This document shows, piece after piece, positions 35,701 to 44,766 of a DNA stretch of 64,000 nt. The stretch comes from Rhodospirillaceae bacterium (GTDB taxonomy: Bacteria; Pseudomonadota; Alphaproteobacteria; Kiloniellales; DSM-21159): assembly GCA_029265995.1 (NCBI GenBank), contig JAJUFM010000001.1:1-64000 (forward strand), in the 5' to 3' direction. The notes under the pieces are model-generated. The model made no database searches and had not been told where the DNA came from. It saw nothing but the letters and a program-made list of their open reading frames with translations. A program made the translations under genes and the position numbers. Position 1 is the first letter of the stretch. Every line of letters begins with the position of its first letter.

Positions 35701-38700
35701 CGCAGGACCGTTTCCACCATCTGCCGCGGTGGGAGCCGCTACTGGATCGGCATCGGAGACCGCCAGCGCCGCAAGGCTATTTGCCTGAAGCTCACTGCCA
35801 CCGCTGCTGCCAGAGAAGCCGGACATGCGCTTGCTGATCTGGCTCCGCAGACGGCGGCCAATGTCCAGCGGCATGGCGTTTGCCGTCGCATGAACTTCAC
35901 CTGAAAGCGTATCGTAGGCTTCGCGGGCCTCCTCTTCCGTCATCCAGACAAGCTGCCTGTAAAGCGAGTCCTCCTGTCCGGGCCCGAGAGACTCAAGCGC
36001 CCTGGCCACAGCACGCTGGTTTCGCGAACGCGCGGCTTTATCGAAGGAGGTGTCGCTGCGGCCAACATGCAACGTCAGTTGCTTGCGATCCTCTTCGGGG
36101 GTAACCCGCAGGGCGAGGAAGGGAAGGTCGAGGTCGACACTGCCGAAAGTGCCATCGATCTCCTCCGACGAGGAGAAGATTGAATACTGCTGGTTCAGCG
36201 GATAGTCGTCGGGAGCACGCTCGACAGCGAGCACCGCCTCTTGCTCCACAACAGCCTTGCCTTCGACCCTGATGTGATCGGACTCACCCGCCGAGTTGAT
36301 ATCGACAAGGTAGAGGCTGCCGTCTTCAAGATGCAGATCGCCCTCGATGGTGGTGTGCTGGATCTCTTCAAACCCGGGCGCGAGAAGACCGCGGTTACGG
36401 ACTGTCCCCTCCCCCAGACGAACCAGCGAGCCGGGCGCAAAGATGCCGTTGGCCTCGTTCAGGATTGCGTTCTCGCCGCCACCCAAGTCCAAACCGCCCA
36501 CCAGCATGCCGTGATTGACGACCCTTTCGTTCTGGTCCCCGCCGCTGACCGTCAAGTCGCCGTGGGAGATCAAAAGCCCCTTGTTGAGCAGCTTATTGTC
36601 CTCGCCATCGAGGAACTCCACCGCCGGCCCTTCGAGGGCCAGAACGACGCCGTTTTCGCCGATCTCAATCTCGATATCGCCAGCCGGCTGAGCTTCCAGG
36701 TCCTCCCACCAGTCGCCGGAAACAGAAGAAGCGCTGATGCCGCTGCGGGCGAAGATGAGCCCGTCGTTCACAATATCGATCCGCGGGCCCGCAGCGGTCT
36801 CAGCTTCGACCGCCCCTGATAGATCAAGATAAAGGTTTGAGTGGGCGATGATGCCCCAGCCTTCTTCCGCAAACACGCGGCCATCATGACTATTGTAGAT
36901 ATGCACTGCAGCGACATCGGGGCCAATGTCGACCTGGGCAGCACGCTCGACGCCCTCCCCAAGCTGTTCGGCGTTGAGCAAGACCCTCACATTGGCGTCG
37001 GCTACAAGGCCGTCGGTTCCTGCTGTCACCTCACCGCTATTCACGATATCTACCGTCCCGGCCTTCGCACCCAGAGAGAGATCCACAAGCTGCGAGCCTG
37101 AAGCGGTGGACGCAACCGACTGAACGACGCCCACGTCAACGCTAAGAGCTGAACCGGCGTGGATGCCTGCCCAGCCGGAGGCAACATCTCCGCTATTGTG
37201 AACATCCACCGCAGCCGCAGCCTCGCCTACCGCCAGCTTTACCGTTTGCGAAGCGATAGCGGCCGATTCCACGGACTGCCGAATGTTCATCCCGACCATG
37301 ACCAAGGAGCCGGGATCTATTCCTACCTCCTGTGCTCGAATGCTCCCGCTATTGCGGATGCTCACCGAGCCTGTGCCGGTCCAGTCAGCGCCCTCTACCT
37401 GCTGGTCGATAACCGCCCTGGCCGAGGAGTCGGCGACATATTCCTGCAGCACGGAACTCCCCCCATCGAGGTAATTCCAAGCGCTAATACCGAACCAGTC
37501 AGCACGAATATCACCTTGGTTCGCGATTTCGATCGCGCCTAAGAAGCTATTATCCCCTTCAAGATGTTTCTGGCTGGCCTGATTCGTCTGACTGACGTGC
37601 GTCAGGGCATCACCGGGGGCGCGGTTGCGCTGCTTCAAGATCTGGGTGGTATCAGCCAGCTGATCGACGATGCTGTAGCCGTAAATCCCGTCCCAGCCCG
37701 ATCTGATCTCGCCACTATTCTCGACCATGATAGAACCGGCATGGCGAGCCGTGCTTCCGGTGACCAGCTGCTCCGCCTCGTTCGTTTGGGCTGCAGGCGG
37801 CCAACTACCCTCCCGCAAACTGGCATCCTGCCCGACTTGCCTGTGAATGCGATTATGCTGAGTCAGGTGCTGCTGTGCGCTATCCCGCGTTTCCACCACG
37901 TTGCCAACGGATACACCATCTTCCCCGGCTCGGATGCGGCCGCTGGTATTGACCTCGACCCGCCCCGCACCTGTCCAGTCGCCGCCGTGCGCGCGCTGAT
38001 CACCCTTGTTGATCTGTGTCAGGCTCCGTCCGCGTTCAGCACCAGCATCGGCAAGAACCGGCGCAACCTCTACCAAGGGTGCCGGCTGGTGGGCCTTGTT
38101 CCGCTGCTTGAGGTGTTGATCCACATGGGTGGAAAGCTTGACGTAGTTGTCTACGCCAATTCCGTATTCCTTTGCGCGGATCTCTCCGCTGTTGTCGATC
38201 AACCGTCCGCTCAGGTTGAAGCCGCTGCTGCCTCCGGCAATCTGCCGCGCGTCATTCTCCTGATCGGCCCTTTGCGGGAGGAGGCTGTCGCCATCGGCCG
38301 TCTGATCCAAAGCCAGCGTCCGCCCCTTTTGCCGCGCAATGTTGCGCTGATCGGCGGTCTGCGCCGTCTTTTCAATAAGAGTGAAAAAACTTTCCGCGAC
38401 AGCACCCGAACGACCCGCCGTGATCCAGCCACTGTTGTCGATTTCGATGCGACCGACGCCGCTCCAGTCGCTGCCATAAAAGCGCTGTTGGATCCCATTG
38501 GACTGCCGCAGAAGCTGTCCCCCCTCGGCAGCATCCTGGTCAGATGGCGAAGCGGGCGCCACCTGCGTAGCCCTGTTTCCTTGCCTCGCACCCTGATTCG
38601 AGCCCGTGGCAAGGTGGATATCGCTGCGGGCTTCGACCCCCTCTAGGCCAGCACGAAGCTCTCCCTCGTTATCGACCTCCAGACTGCCGAAAGGACGCCC

Positions 38701-40215
38701 GACCATGCCATCGGAGTACTGCCGAACGTCATTATCCTGCGTCAGGTCCTGTGGGATGAGGCCGATACTCTCGATCTCCATGTCTCTCCAGGGCTGTTGC
38801 CGCGCGACATTGCCTTGACGCACCGTCTGCCCGATCGCCTTGTCAACCGAAAGCGCGTTTACTGCGACTATCGCTCTGCCATCAGCAAGAATCCGTCCCC
38901 TATTGCTGACGTCGACTTGCCCGGCGCCCTCCCAGCCGCTGCTTATGCCGTTATGATGGACCTTGTTCGCTTGCCGAAGCGTGACGGAATTGGGGACTTC
39001 GCCTGAGGCGCTTGACTGCAGCGCGGCATTCCCCTGTGCCAGGTCGCTTGTTCCGTCAGCAGAGTACTCGGCCAGACTCCTGGCATCGACCCCGTTTCTG
39101 CCGGCATCGATCTCTCCCGAGTTCTCAACCTCCATGCGCCCGGCGTCTTGTCCGGGGTTGCTGACAATGAACTGGCTGGCGGTGTTGCTCTGTCGAAGCT
39201 CGCCTTCCCCTGGGGAATCGCTGCCGGTGCTATCCTGTTCTGCGGCATTGCCTTGGCGAAGCCTCTGATGCACTTGATCGACACGGACAACCGTGCTTCT
39301 GCCGTTTACCCCATCCTTGGCGGCACCAATGGTCCCGACATTGTCGACCTTCAACGCGCCGACGGCCTCCCTAGGTTCGAACCACACAAGCTGGGTGGCC
39401 TCATTCGTCTGTGAGGGCGCCTGCGCGGATCTCTGGGCTGAAGCGGTGTCTTGGTCTTGTAATGCATCGCTGCCTGGGCCGTATTGCTCTGTAGCGTTGC
39501 CCTGAGCCATAAGCTGAAAGCTCTGAGTCTTGAGCAGAGACTGGGCTTTGGCCGCAATGCCGTTCGCCCCGGCTTCGACGCTGCCATTGTTCTCCACTTC
39601 GACGGAGCCGGTTAGCGACCACTTCTCACCCAAGATTTCCTGCGTGGCCTTGTTCTGCTGGTCGATCACCAGATCCTGGTCGGAAGCTTCCTCTTCACCG
39701 TCTTTGCCCTGAACGGCGGCGTTCCCCTGAGCAAGCGCCTGAAGTGTGAAGGTGTGAGAGAGCGCCTTGCCGCTCCCGGCAATACCGGCAGCCTCCGTCA
39801 GAATCAGGCCGTTGTTGCGCAGTGTAAGGGTGCCGGCACGCTGCCAATCGCCACCCATGACACCTTGAGCAGCGTCATTTCTCTCACTATTGGCCTGGCG
39901 GATGAACTGGCCCCGCCAAGAGATCAGTCCTGCTTTGCTTCGCCCCACCAGGCCGCTGCCCGGCGCTGAAGCAAGCTCATCGTTTATGATCGTGAGGTAT
40001 TCGCCGTCCCAGCTAGGCCTTGTCGATTCCTGGATCGGCCCGGAGCCCGCCTGGATGTCAAGATCCCAGAGCAGCCACCCATCCTGTTCCTCGGCAGCAA
40101 CTTCGACTGCCGCTACTGCTGCGACGATCATTGCGGCCGACGCCAGCAGTTGATGGCGTCTTGCTCCGCCACACGCCGCGCACTTCGCGCGATAGACGTA
40201 TCCCCCCACAAACAC
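34879..40215 (-). CDS. Giant repeat-rich autotransporter (type Va-like) with curlin-like QxNxAxQ passenger repeats
   Basis: 1778 aa; N-terminal hydrophobic export segment (LLASAAMIVAAVAAVEVAAEEQ); long repeat passenger; C-terminal ~272-aa beta-barrel (AWIELYAGTGTLEGDGNA...HTARAGLRIRF) ending in F. GTG start; GTG 40209 is an alternative with better spacing to AAGGGGG. Confidence 0.88.
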   Translation of the reverse strand: MFVGGYVYRAKCAACGGARRHQLLASAAMIVAAVAAVEVAAEEQDGWLLWDLDIQAGSGPIQESTRPSWDGEYLTIINDELASAPGSGLVGRSKAGLISWRGQFIRQANSERNDAAQGVMGGDWQRAGTLTLRNNGLILTEAAGIAGSGKALSHTFTLQALAQGNAAVQGKDGEEEASDQDLVIDQQNKATQEILGEKWSLTGSVEVENNGSVEAGANGIAAKAQSLLKTQSFQLMAQGNATEQYGPGSDALQDQDTASAQRSAQAPSQTNEATQLVWFEPREAVGALKVDNVGTIGAAKDGVNGRSTVVRVDQVHQRLRQGNAAEQDSTGSDSPGEGELRQSNTASQFIVSNPGQDAGRMEVENSGEIDAGRNGVDARSLAEYSADGTSDLAQGNAALQSSASGEVPNSVTLRQANKVHHNGISSGWEGAGQVDVSNRGRILADGRAIVAVNALSVDKAIGQTVRQGNVARQQPWRDMEIESIGLIPQDLTQDNDVRQYSDGMVGRPFGSLEVDNEGELRAGLEGVEARSDIHLATGSNQGARQGNRATQVAPASPSDQDAAEGGQLLRQSNGIQQRFYGSDWSGVGRIEIDNSGWITAGRSGAVAESFFTLIEKTAQTADQRNIARQKGRTLALDQTADGDSLLPQRADQENDARQIAGGSSGFNLSGRLIDNSGEIRAKEYGIGVDNYVKLSTHVDQHLKQRNKAHQPAPLVEVAPVLADAGAERGRSLTQINKGDQRAHGGDWTGAGRVEVNTSGRIRAGEDGVSVGNVVETRDSAQQHLTQHNRIHRQVGQDASLREGSWPPAAQTNEAEQLVTGSTARHAGSIMVENSGEIRSGWDGIYGYSIVDQLADTTQILKQRNRAPGDALTHVSQTNQASQKHLEGDNSFLGAIEIANQGDIRADWFGISAWNYLDGGSSVLQEYVADSSARAVIDQQVEGADWTGTGSVSIRNSGSIRAQEVGIDPGSLVMVGMNIRQSVESAAIASQTVKLAVGEAAAAVDVHNSGDVASGWAGIHAGSALSVDVGVVQSVASTASGSQLVDLSLGAKAGTVDIVNSGEVTAGTDGLVADANVRVLLNAEQLGEGVERAAQVDIGPDVAAVHIYNSHDGRVFAEEGWGIIAHSNLYLDLSGAVEAETAAGPRIDIVNDGLIFARSGISASSVSGDWWEDLEAQPAGDIEIEIGENGVVLALEGPAVEFLDGEDNKLLNKGLLISHGDLTVSGGDQNERVVNHGMLVGGLDLGGGENAILNEANGIFAPGSLVRLGEGTVRNRGLLAPGFEEIQHTTIEGDLHLEDGSLYLVDINSAGESDHIRVEGKAVVEQEAVLAVERAPDDYPLNQQYSIFSSSEEIDGTFGSVDLDLPFLALRVTPEEDRKQLTLHVGRSDTSFDKAARSRNQRAVARALESLGPGQEDSLYRQLVWMTEEEAREAYDTLSGEVHATANAMPLDIGRRLRSQISKRMSGFSGSSGGSELQANSLAALAVSDADPVAAPTAADGGNGPAAWIELYAGTGTLEGDGNAADTRTDSWGGLIGAEMLFSETFGMGMALGYQSDKAKIDDRASRVEADTYSLSTYGLWRSGGWRLRGGASFGWHDLESERTVRLPSGNRQATADYDGWSAQVFAEVGHRFQLESLALEPFAGMSFQHSRTESYRESGAGDANLEVAKDRSSTVHTTLGVQVSETFELESDLRLKPFATLGWEHRVTGSSSDADLAFAAGGERFTVSGAKRSKDAALLGVGLDIGVGGGVEAFGAYDAYISNRQHDHTARAGLRIRF
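36730..39910 (-). repeat. Tandem passenger repeats (about 15-16 degenerate units; the first ~11 carry QxNxAxQ-type motifs)
   Basis: Units such as LAQGNAAVQ..IDQQNKATQ..GSVEVENNGSVEAGANGIAAKA; LRQGNAAEQ..LRQSNTASQ..GRMEVENSGEIDAGRNGVDARS; LKQRNKAHQ..LTQINKGDQ..GRVEVNTSGRIRAGEDGVSVGN. Confidence 0.88.
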
Positions 40216-40396
40216 CCCCTTAGGTAGTCTATTGCGCCCTTCTTATCGGACGCTTCTCAGCTACGTCAATCCTTGCCAAGCGCCGACCAAACCGGGGCTC
40301 CTGTAGAAGAAGTTGCATTTTAAATACTGATTATGCATCCTGATCCGGCATTCTGGTGAATCCGTTCCCCTTCACCCCTGAACAAGGAGGCATCTC

Positions 40397-40711
40397 ATGC
40401 TCAGGCGCGCAACGGTCCCGATCTTGGCCGCAGCTATGCTTTTCGCGTCCCCCGCTCTGGCCCAGGATGATATGGCTGGGGATAGCAGCGACTGGTTGCC
40501 AAGCCTGATCACGCAAACACCGGCCGAAGGCTTTGACCTGGCGGTCTCCATGGCGCGCAAGGCCGTGACCACGACCCAGACCGACAAAACCATCCTGCAT
40601 GCGCTGCGCCCCAACTACTCCCACGATCCTCAAAGCCTGATCGACGTTTCCGGCGTGGTTGGGATTTACTTTGGGACCGTAGCGGCCGCCAACGACTACT
40701 GGCGCGACTAG
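40397..40711 (+). CDS. Small secreted protein of unknown function
   Basis: 104 aa with clear signal peptide MLRRATVPILAAAMLFASPALAQDD; AAGGAGG upstream of the ATG; divergent from the autotransporter. Confidence 0.7.
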   Translation: MLRRATVPILAAAMLFASPALAQDDMAGDSSDWLPSLITQTPAEGFDLAVSMARKAVTTTQTDKTILHALRPNYSHDPQSLIDVSGVVGIYFGTVAAANDYWRD

Positions 40712-40723
40712 AGTGAGACTGAC

Positions 40724-41338
40724 TTGACTGGCGGCCGCCGCGAACAGCCCCTCGCCTGCGCCAGGCAGGGCGGAGCGAGCAGGATCGACGTGGTCTACTG
40801 GCGTCGGACCGACGTCATCGGGTTGGAACGCCTCGTCCTGGAGGCTTCGGCAGAGGCCGTCGTGGCAAATTCCACTGTAATTTGCGTTGAGGACGCTGGT
40901 TTACAGATCGACTACCGCTGGCACTTGACCCCCGCTTGGCAAACACTGTCGCTCGAGGTGGAAAAACAGGGTCCCAAGGACAGGAGCGGGCTTCTACTGC
41001 AACGCTGGGGCACCGGGTGGAAGGTGAATGGCGATCCGCGCCCGGATCTCGATGCCGCGGAAGAGCCCGACCTTTCTATCACGCCCTTCTGCAACAGCCT
41101 GCCGATCCGCCGGCTGATGCGAGAGCGCCTCTCGACCTTGACGCTCGACACCTGCTACGTGGACGCGGCCTCGATGACGGTAAGTCGCTCAAAACAGCAC
41201 TACGTCCAGCTCACACTCACTTTGCTGCGCTACATCGATCTGGGTGCGGCAGCGGGATTTGAGGCCGATCTGGAAATTGATGAGAGCGGCTTGCTTACGC
41301 GCTACCAAGGGCTCTTTGAGCGGATTGCGCCAGAGTAG
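40724..41338 (+). CDS. Putative glycolipid-binding (DUF1089-type) protein
   Basis: 204 aa; VYWRRTDVIGLERLVL, ITPFCNSLPIRRLMRE, SKQHYVQLTLTLLRYIDLGAAAGFEADLEIDESGLLTRYQGLFERI resemble the putative glycolipid-binding family. Confidence 0.65.
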   Translation: MTGGRREQPLACARQGGASRIDVVYWRRTDVIGLERLVLEASAEAVVANSTVICVEDAGLQIDYRWHLTPAWQTLSLEVEKQGPKDRSGLLLQRWGTGWKVNGDPRPDLDAAEEPDLSITPFCNSLPIRRLMRERLSTLTLDTCYVDAASMTVSRSKQHYVQLTLTLLRYIDLGAAAGFEADLEIDESGLLTRYQGLFERIAPE

Positions 41339-41373
41339 GCACAAAGCGCCGCGCACTACTCAGACTTCGTGCC

Positions 41374-42036
41374 TCACCCCAAAGACGCTGCGGTAAGTGC
41401 AGCGCGCCTTTCCGCGGAACGGTCCCAGAGGTTGGGGACAGCCGAGGAGGAATAGCCTGATACAAAGGGCTTTTCCCTACCAGTGGCAGGGTCGAAAACC
41501 GCTCGAGCGACGCCTCCGATGTTCGCGCCATAGACATGAATGCTCACTGAGGTCCGTCCGGCCTCGTTGTTCGAAACCTCATGAATGTCGCCGATGGATG
41601 GCGAAACGGCATCGATCTCGCCCTGATGAAGCACTTCGCGCGAACCGACCTGCTCCAGCGCTCCGGAGGCGCTGCGCTGGAAGCGGGTGCTGGCTTCCGA
41701 TCCGCGCAGGACGCCGATCAGGCCCCAGACCGTATGATTATGAACCGGGGTCTTCTGGCCAGGTCCCCAAACGAAGCTAACGACTGAAAAGCGTTCCAAG
41801 GGATCGCAATGGAGCAGATACTGCTGATAGTGGTCCGGATGCGGCTGCGCATAGTCGTCCGGCAGCCAGCTGTCCTCCTCTAGCAAGCGCGACAGAATCG
41901 CCCTGCCCTCCTTCAGAACTAGCGCCTCTTCCGGGTTTCGCTCGATCAGCTGGGTAAAGGCGACGACGAAGCGGCGCAAGGGAGCAAGGCTGGTAGCTGG
42001 CGCACCCACGGAGTCCTCTCCTATCTGGTCAGGCAC
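41374..42036 (-). CDS. Cysteine dioxygenase/thiol dioxygenase-like cupin protein
   Basis: 220 aa; VWGPGQKTPVHNHTVWGLIGVLRGSE (cupin His motif), GDIHEVSN; matches the predicted cysteine-dioxygenase-type family. Confidence 0.75.
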   Translation of the reverse strand: MPDQIGEDSVGAPATSLAPLRRFVVAFTQLIERNPEEALVLKEGRAILSRLLEEDSWLPDDYAQPHPDHYQQYLLHCDPLERFSVVSFVWGPGQKTPVHNHTVWGLIGVLRGSEASTRFQRSASGALEQVGSREVLHQGEIDAVSPSIGDIHEVSNNEAGRTSVSIHVYGANIGGVARAVFDPATGREKPFVSGYSSSAVPNLWDRSAERRAALTAASLG

Positions 42037-42283
42037 AAACGCTTGGCTTGACCTCTAATGTAGCATCCTCGCTTGCGGAAGGTGGCAGCTGTTGCGCAGA
42101 GCGAGCCCGCGCCACGAAGGTCGTCAGCACGCCGACATCCCCCACGTAGTTGGCCAGCATCAAAACAAGCCTGGCATTTAGGGCCGCGCTTTCTTCCCGG
42201 CTCAGGCCACGGTGAGCCTGAACAAGCGCCTCATAGAAGTCATCGCCCCCAGGTCCGAGGCGATCCGCAAACCACTCCTCCAT
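42029..42283 (-). CDS. DUF2783 domain-containing protein
   Basis: Start 42283 (MEEWFADRLGPGGDDFYEALVQAHRGLSREESAALNARLVLMLANYVGDVGVLTTFVARAR); overlaps the upstream hydroxylase stop (TGATG). Confidence 0.7.
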   Translation of the reverse strand: MEEWFADRLGPGGDDFYEALVQAHRGLSREESAALNARLVLMLANYVGDVGVLTTFVARARSAQQLPPSASEDATLEVKPSVCA

Positions 42284-43878
42284 CACGTCCCCCTTGTAAG
42301 TTCTGCTGCCACCGCAGCTCGGACAAGCGAAGGGTCGGGCGTCCGGAAAGTGGCGCAAACATGCTGATCTGGTCGGAAGAGATAGGAAAGGCCCTGGCCA
42401 TAGCGCGCCAGCGCATAGCCTTCACGATCGACGAGACCGCGGCCTCTGGTGCCAACCTGCAACTGCTTGATTCCGGGGATGGCAGGCACTGCCTCATCAC
42501 CGAAGGTCACCAGTGTGAAGCCGCCTCCCAGATGGTTCAGCAGCCAGGTCGGCTGTCCCCCTCGTTCCAGCGGAGCATCGAGCGCCACCCTGCCCGGTGC
42601 CAGCGGCGCATCTTCGGCATGGCTCTCTGGCCCATAAAAACCTTCAAGCGAACAAGGAAGCGATAGACGCCCGGAATTGATGAGGCGCCGCGCGAAAGGC
42701 ATGTCAGTCGAAAGGTCAAAAACAGCGCGGCGCAGCAGCTCTTCCATTTCCGATGAAGGCGTCATGAAGGAGGTGGTACGCAGGGAGTTACGGATGTTCT
42801 CGTCAGCGCCGTACAGGCGTTCGTCGTTGTAGACTTCGAGAAGGCTTTGCGGCGCCTCCCCCCTGATCAGGGCAGCCAGGCGCCAGCCCAGTGCGTCCAC
42901 ATCCTGGATTCCCCCATTTCCGCCGCGAGCGCCGAAAGGGGAGACCACGTGCGCGCTATCGCCCGCAAAGATCACCCTTCCATGGACGAAGCGGTCCAGC
43001 CGACTGCATTGGAAACTGTAGACGGAAACGGTGTCGATCTCGAAGGGACGCTCGCCCACGATCGCCTTGATCCGGGGCACAACCTTCTCGTGTCTGGTTT
43101 CTTCCTGCGGATCCGCCCCAGGACCCAAATGCAGATCGATGCGGTAGAGGTCGTCGGGTTGCTTGTGCAGCAGTGCCGATTGTCCGCTGTGAAATGTGGG
43201 CTCGAACCAGAAGCGGCGATCCGCTGGAAAATCGGCCTGCATCTCGATGTCGGCGATCAGGAAGCGCTCCTCGAAACGCCGCCCCTTCAGATCGAGATCA
43301 AGCAGGCCACGAAGGGTGGATCTGGCCCCATCGCAGGCCACCACATAGGCTGCCTCTAGATCATACGGCCCATCCGGTGTCTCGACATGTAAACGGACGT
43401 GATCCGGCTTGGTCTCGACCCCCGTGACCCTGTTTAGAAAGCGCAGTTGGATTAGCTCGGGAAACTGCCGCACTCGATCGACTAGATACTCCTCGACGTA
43501 ATACTGCTGCAAATTGATGAAAGCGGGCATCTTGTGCGCTGCTTCCGGCTGCAGATCGAAGGAGTAGAGCTCCCTGTCGCGGTGATAGACACGGCCGATC
43601 TTCCAGGTAACGCCCTTCGCCAGCATGCGATCGCCGACGCCCAACCTGTCAAAGATTTCCAGCGTGCGTTTCGCCCAGCAGATGGCCCGGGATCCGCGCG
43701 AAACCATGTCGTTGTCATCGAGCAGAACTGATGAAATGCCCTGCAACGCCAGATCGATGGCAAGCGCCAGGCCGATCGGCCCAGCCCCAACGATCGCCAC
43801 GCTATAGCGGCCTGGGCCCGCGCCAGAGAGTTCCGGCGGCGCAAGATATCCCAATCGCTTGTACTGGTAGCGCGCCAT
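42283..43878 (-). CDS. FAD-dependent aromatic-ring hydroxylase-like monooxygenase (MhpA/PheA-type)
   Basis: 531 aa; VAIVGAGPIGLALAIDLALQGISSVLLDDND, DGARSTLRGLL, RVIFAGDSAHVVSPFGARGGNGGIQDVDALGWRLA. Confidence 0.88.
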   Translation of the reverse strand: MARYQYKRLGYLAPPELSGAGPGRYSVAIVGAGPIGLALAIDLALQGISSVLLDDNDMVSRGSRAICWAKRTLEIFDRLGVGDRMLAKGVTWKIGRVYHRDRELYSFDLQPEAAHKMPAFINLQQYYVEEYLVDRVRQFPELIQLRFLNRVTGVETKPDHVRLHVETPDGPYDLEAAYVVACDGARSTLRGLLDLDLKGRRFEERFLIADIEMQADFPADRRFWFEPTFHSGQSALLHKQPDDLYRIDLHLGPGADPQEETRHEKVVPRIKAIVGERPFEIDTVSVYSFQCSRLDRFVHGRVIFAGDSAHVVSPFGARGGNGGIQDVDALGWRLAALIRGEAPQSLLEVYNDERLYGADENIRNSLRTTSFMTPSSEMEELLRRAVFDLSTDMPFARRLINSGRLSLPCSLEGFYGPESHAEDAPLAPGRVALDAPLERGGQPTWLLNHLGGGFTLVTFGDEAVPAIPGIKQLQVGTRGRGLVDREGYALARYGQGLSYLFRPDQHVCATFRTPDPSLVRAAVAAELTRGT

Positions 43879-43998
43879 GCTCCTCCCCCTTGGAGCAAGC
43901 CTCGATTAAGGCGAGCCGCGAGTTGTCTCACCTCTTATAGTAGAGTAGCCGGCCTGAATGCAATGCGTTCTACTGTTTTGGATTTGAGCAAGTGCGCG

Positions 43999-44688
43999 TT
44001 ATGCGGGCGTCTCGATCCGTCGGGACCAGTCTTCTGTCTGACCACTCGACAGTCGCTTCTCTGCAAGCTGTCGCCAGCTTTCCGGCAGACCGGGCAGCGC
44101 AGCAAACTCAGCCAGTGCTGCCTGGTTCAAGCAGTCGCGATACAGAAGCGTGGTGGTCCTTTGGATGGTCCAGCGCGGATTGGGGCGGGCTTCAAGATGC
44201 CCGACGTCGCCGGCTTGCAGCACGCCTGCGCGAAGAACTCTGAAATACCAGCCGCTGCGGCCGCTTTGCTGCACCAGGCGTGCCATATCCCTGCGGCCGA
44301 AGCGCAGGTTGAGCCTCCAGCACGGCTGCCGGCCCTGACTCACTTCCAGAAGGCAGCCGCCCAAGCTCCAGCGGTCACCCAGGCAAAGGTCCTCTTCGCT
44401 TAGGCCTCCCACCACCAGGTTCTCGCCGAAGGCGCCAGGGCGAAAAAGCTCTGCCTGTTCCGGCAATTCGCCGGCCCATGCGGCATAGTGACAAGCCGGG
44501 TAGGCATGCAGCGCCTTTTCAGGGCCCCCGTGATGTCGGCGGTCGCCCTGTTCGTCCCCCTCGAGGCCGTCGGGCGTAGCCTTCAGCGCGCCCTCGACAC
44601 GTTCCTTGAAAATGCCGCTCGAGACGCCTTTTGGCCCGAGCGGACGCACCTTGCCCCTGCGCAACTCAAGAAGTGTAAAGGTCGTCAT
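43999..44688 (-). CDS. MOSC domain-containing protein (YiiM-like)
   Basis: 229 aa; GDEQGDRRHHGGPEKALHAYPACHYAAW, FGENLVVGGLSEEDLCLGDRWSLG. Confidence 0.88.
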   Translation of the reverse strand: MTTFTLLELRRGKVRPLGPKGVSSGIFKERVEGALKATPDGLEGDEQGDRRHHGGPEKALHAYPACHYAAWAGELPEQAELFRPGAFGENLVVGGLSEEDLCLGDRWSLGGCLLEVSQGRQPCWRLNLRFGRRDMARLVQQSGRSGWYFRVLRAGVLQAGDVGHLEARPNPRWTIQRTTTLLYRDCLNQAALAEFAALPGLPESWRQLAEKRLSSGQTEDWSRRIETPA

Positions 44689-44766
44689 GATAGGCCCTTT
44701 AGCCGGCAGGCGGTGCCTGGTCAGGGTGAAACTTTGCGGGATGACCAGGCACGATGAAGCGGGGCA

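Noticed and set aside
37564-38646. 360-aa plus-strand ORF inside the autotransporter region
   Set aside because: Antisense to the repeat passenger; its periodicity mirrors the minus-strand repeats, and the beta-barrel in the minus frame shows which strand is coding.
36700-39910. Possible CRISPR-like or DNA-level tandem repeat
   Set aside because: The repetition is visible in the protein but the nucleotide sequence of the units is strongly diverged, with no fixed repeat/spacer pattern.
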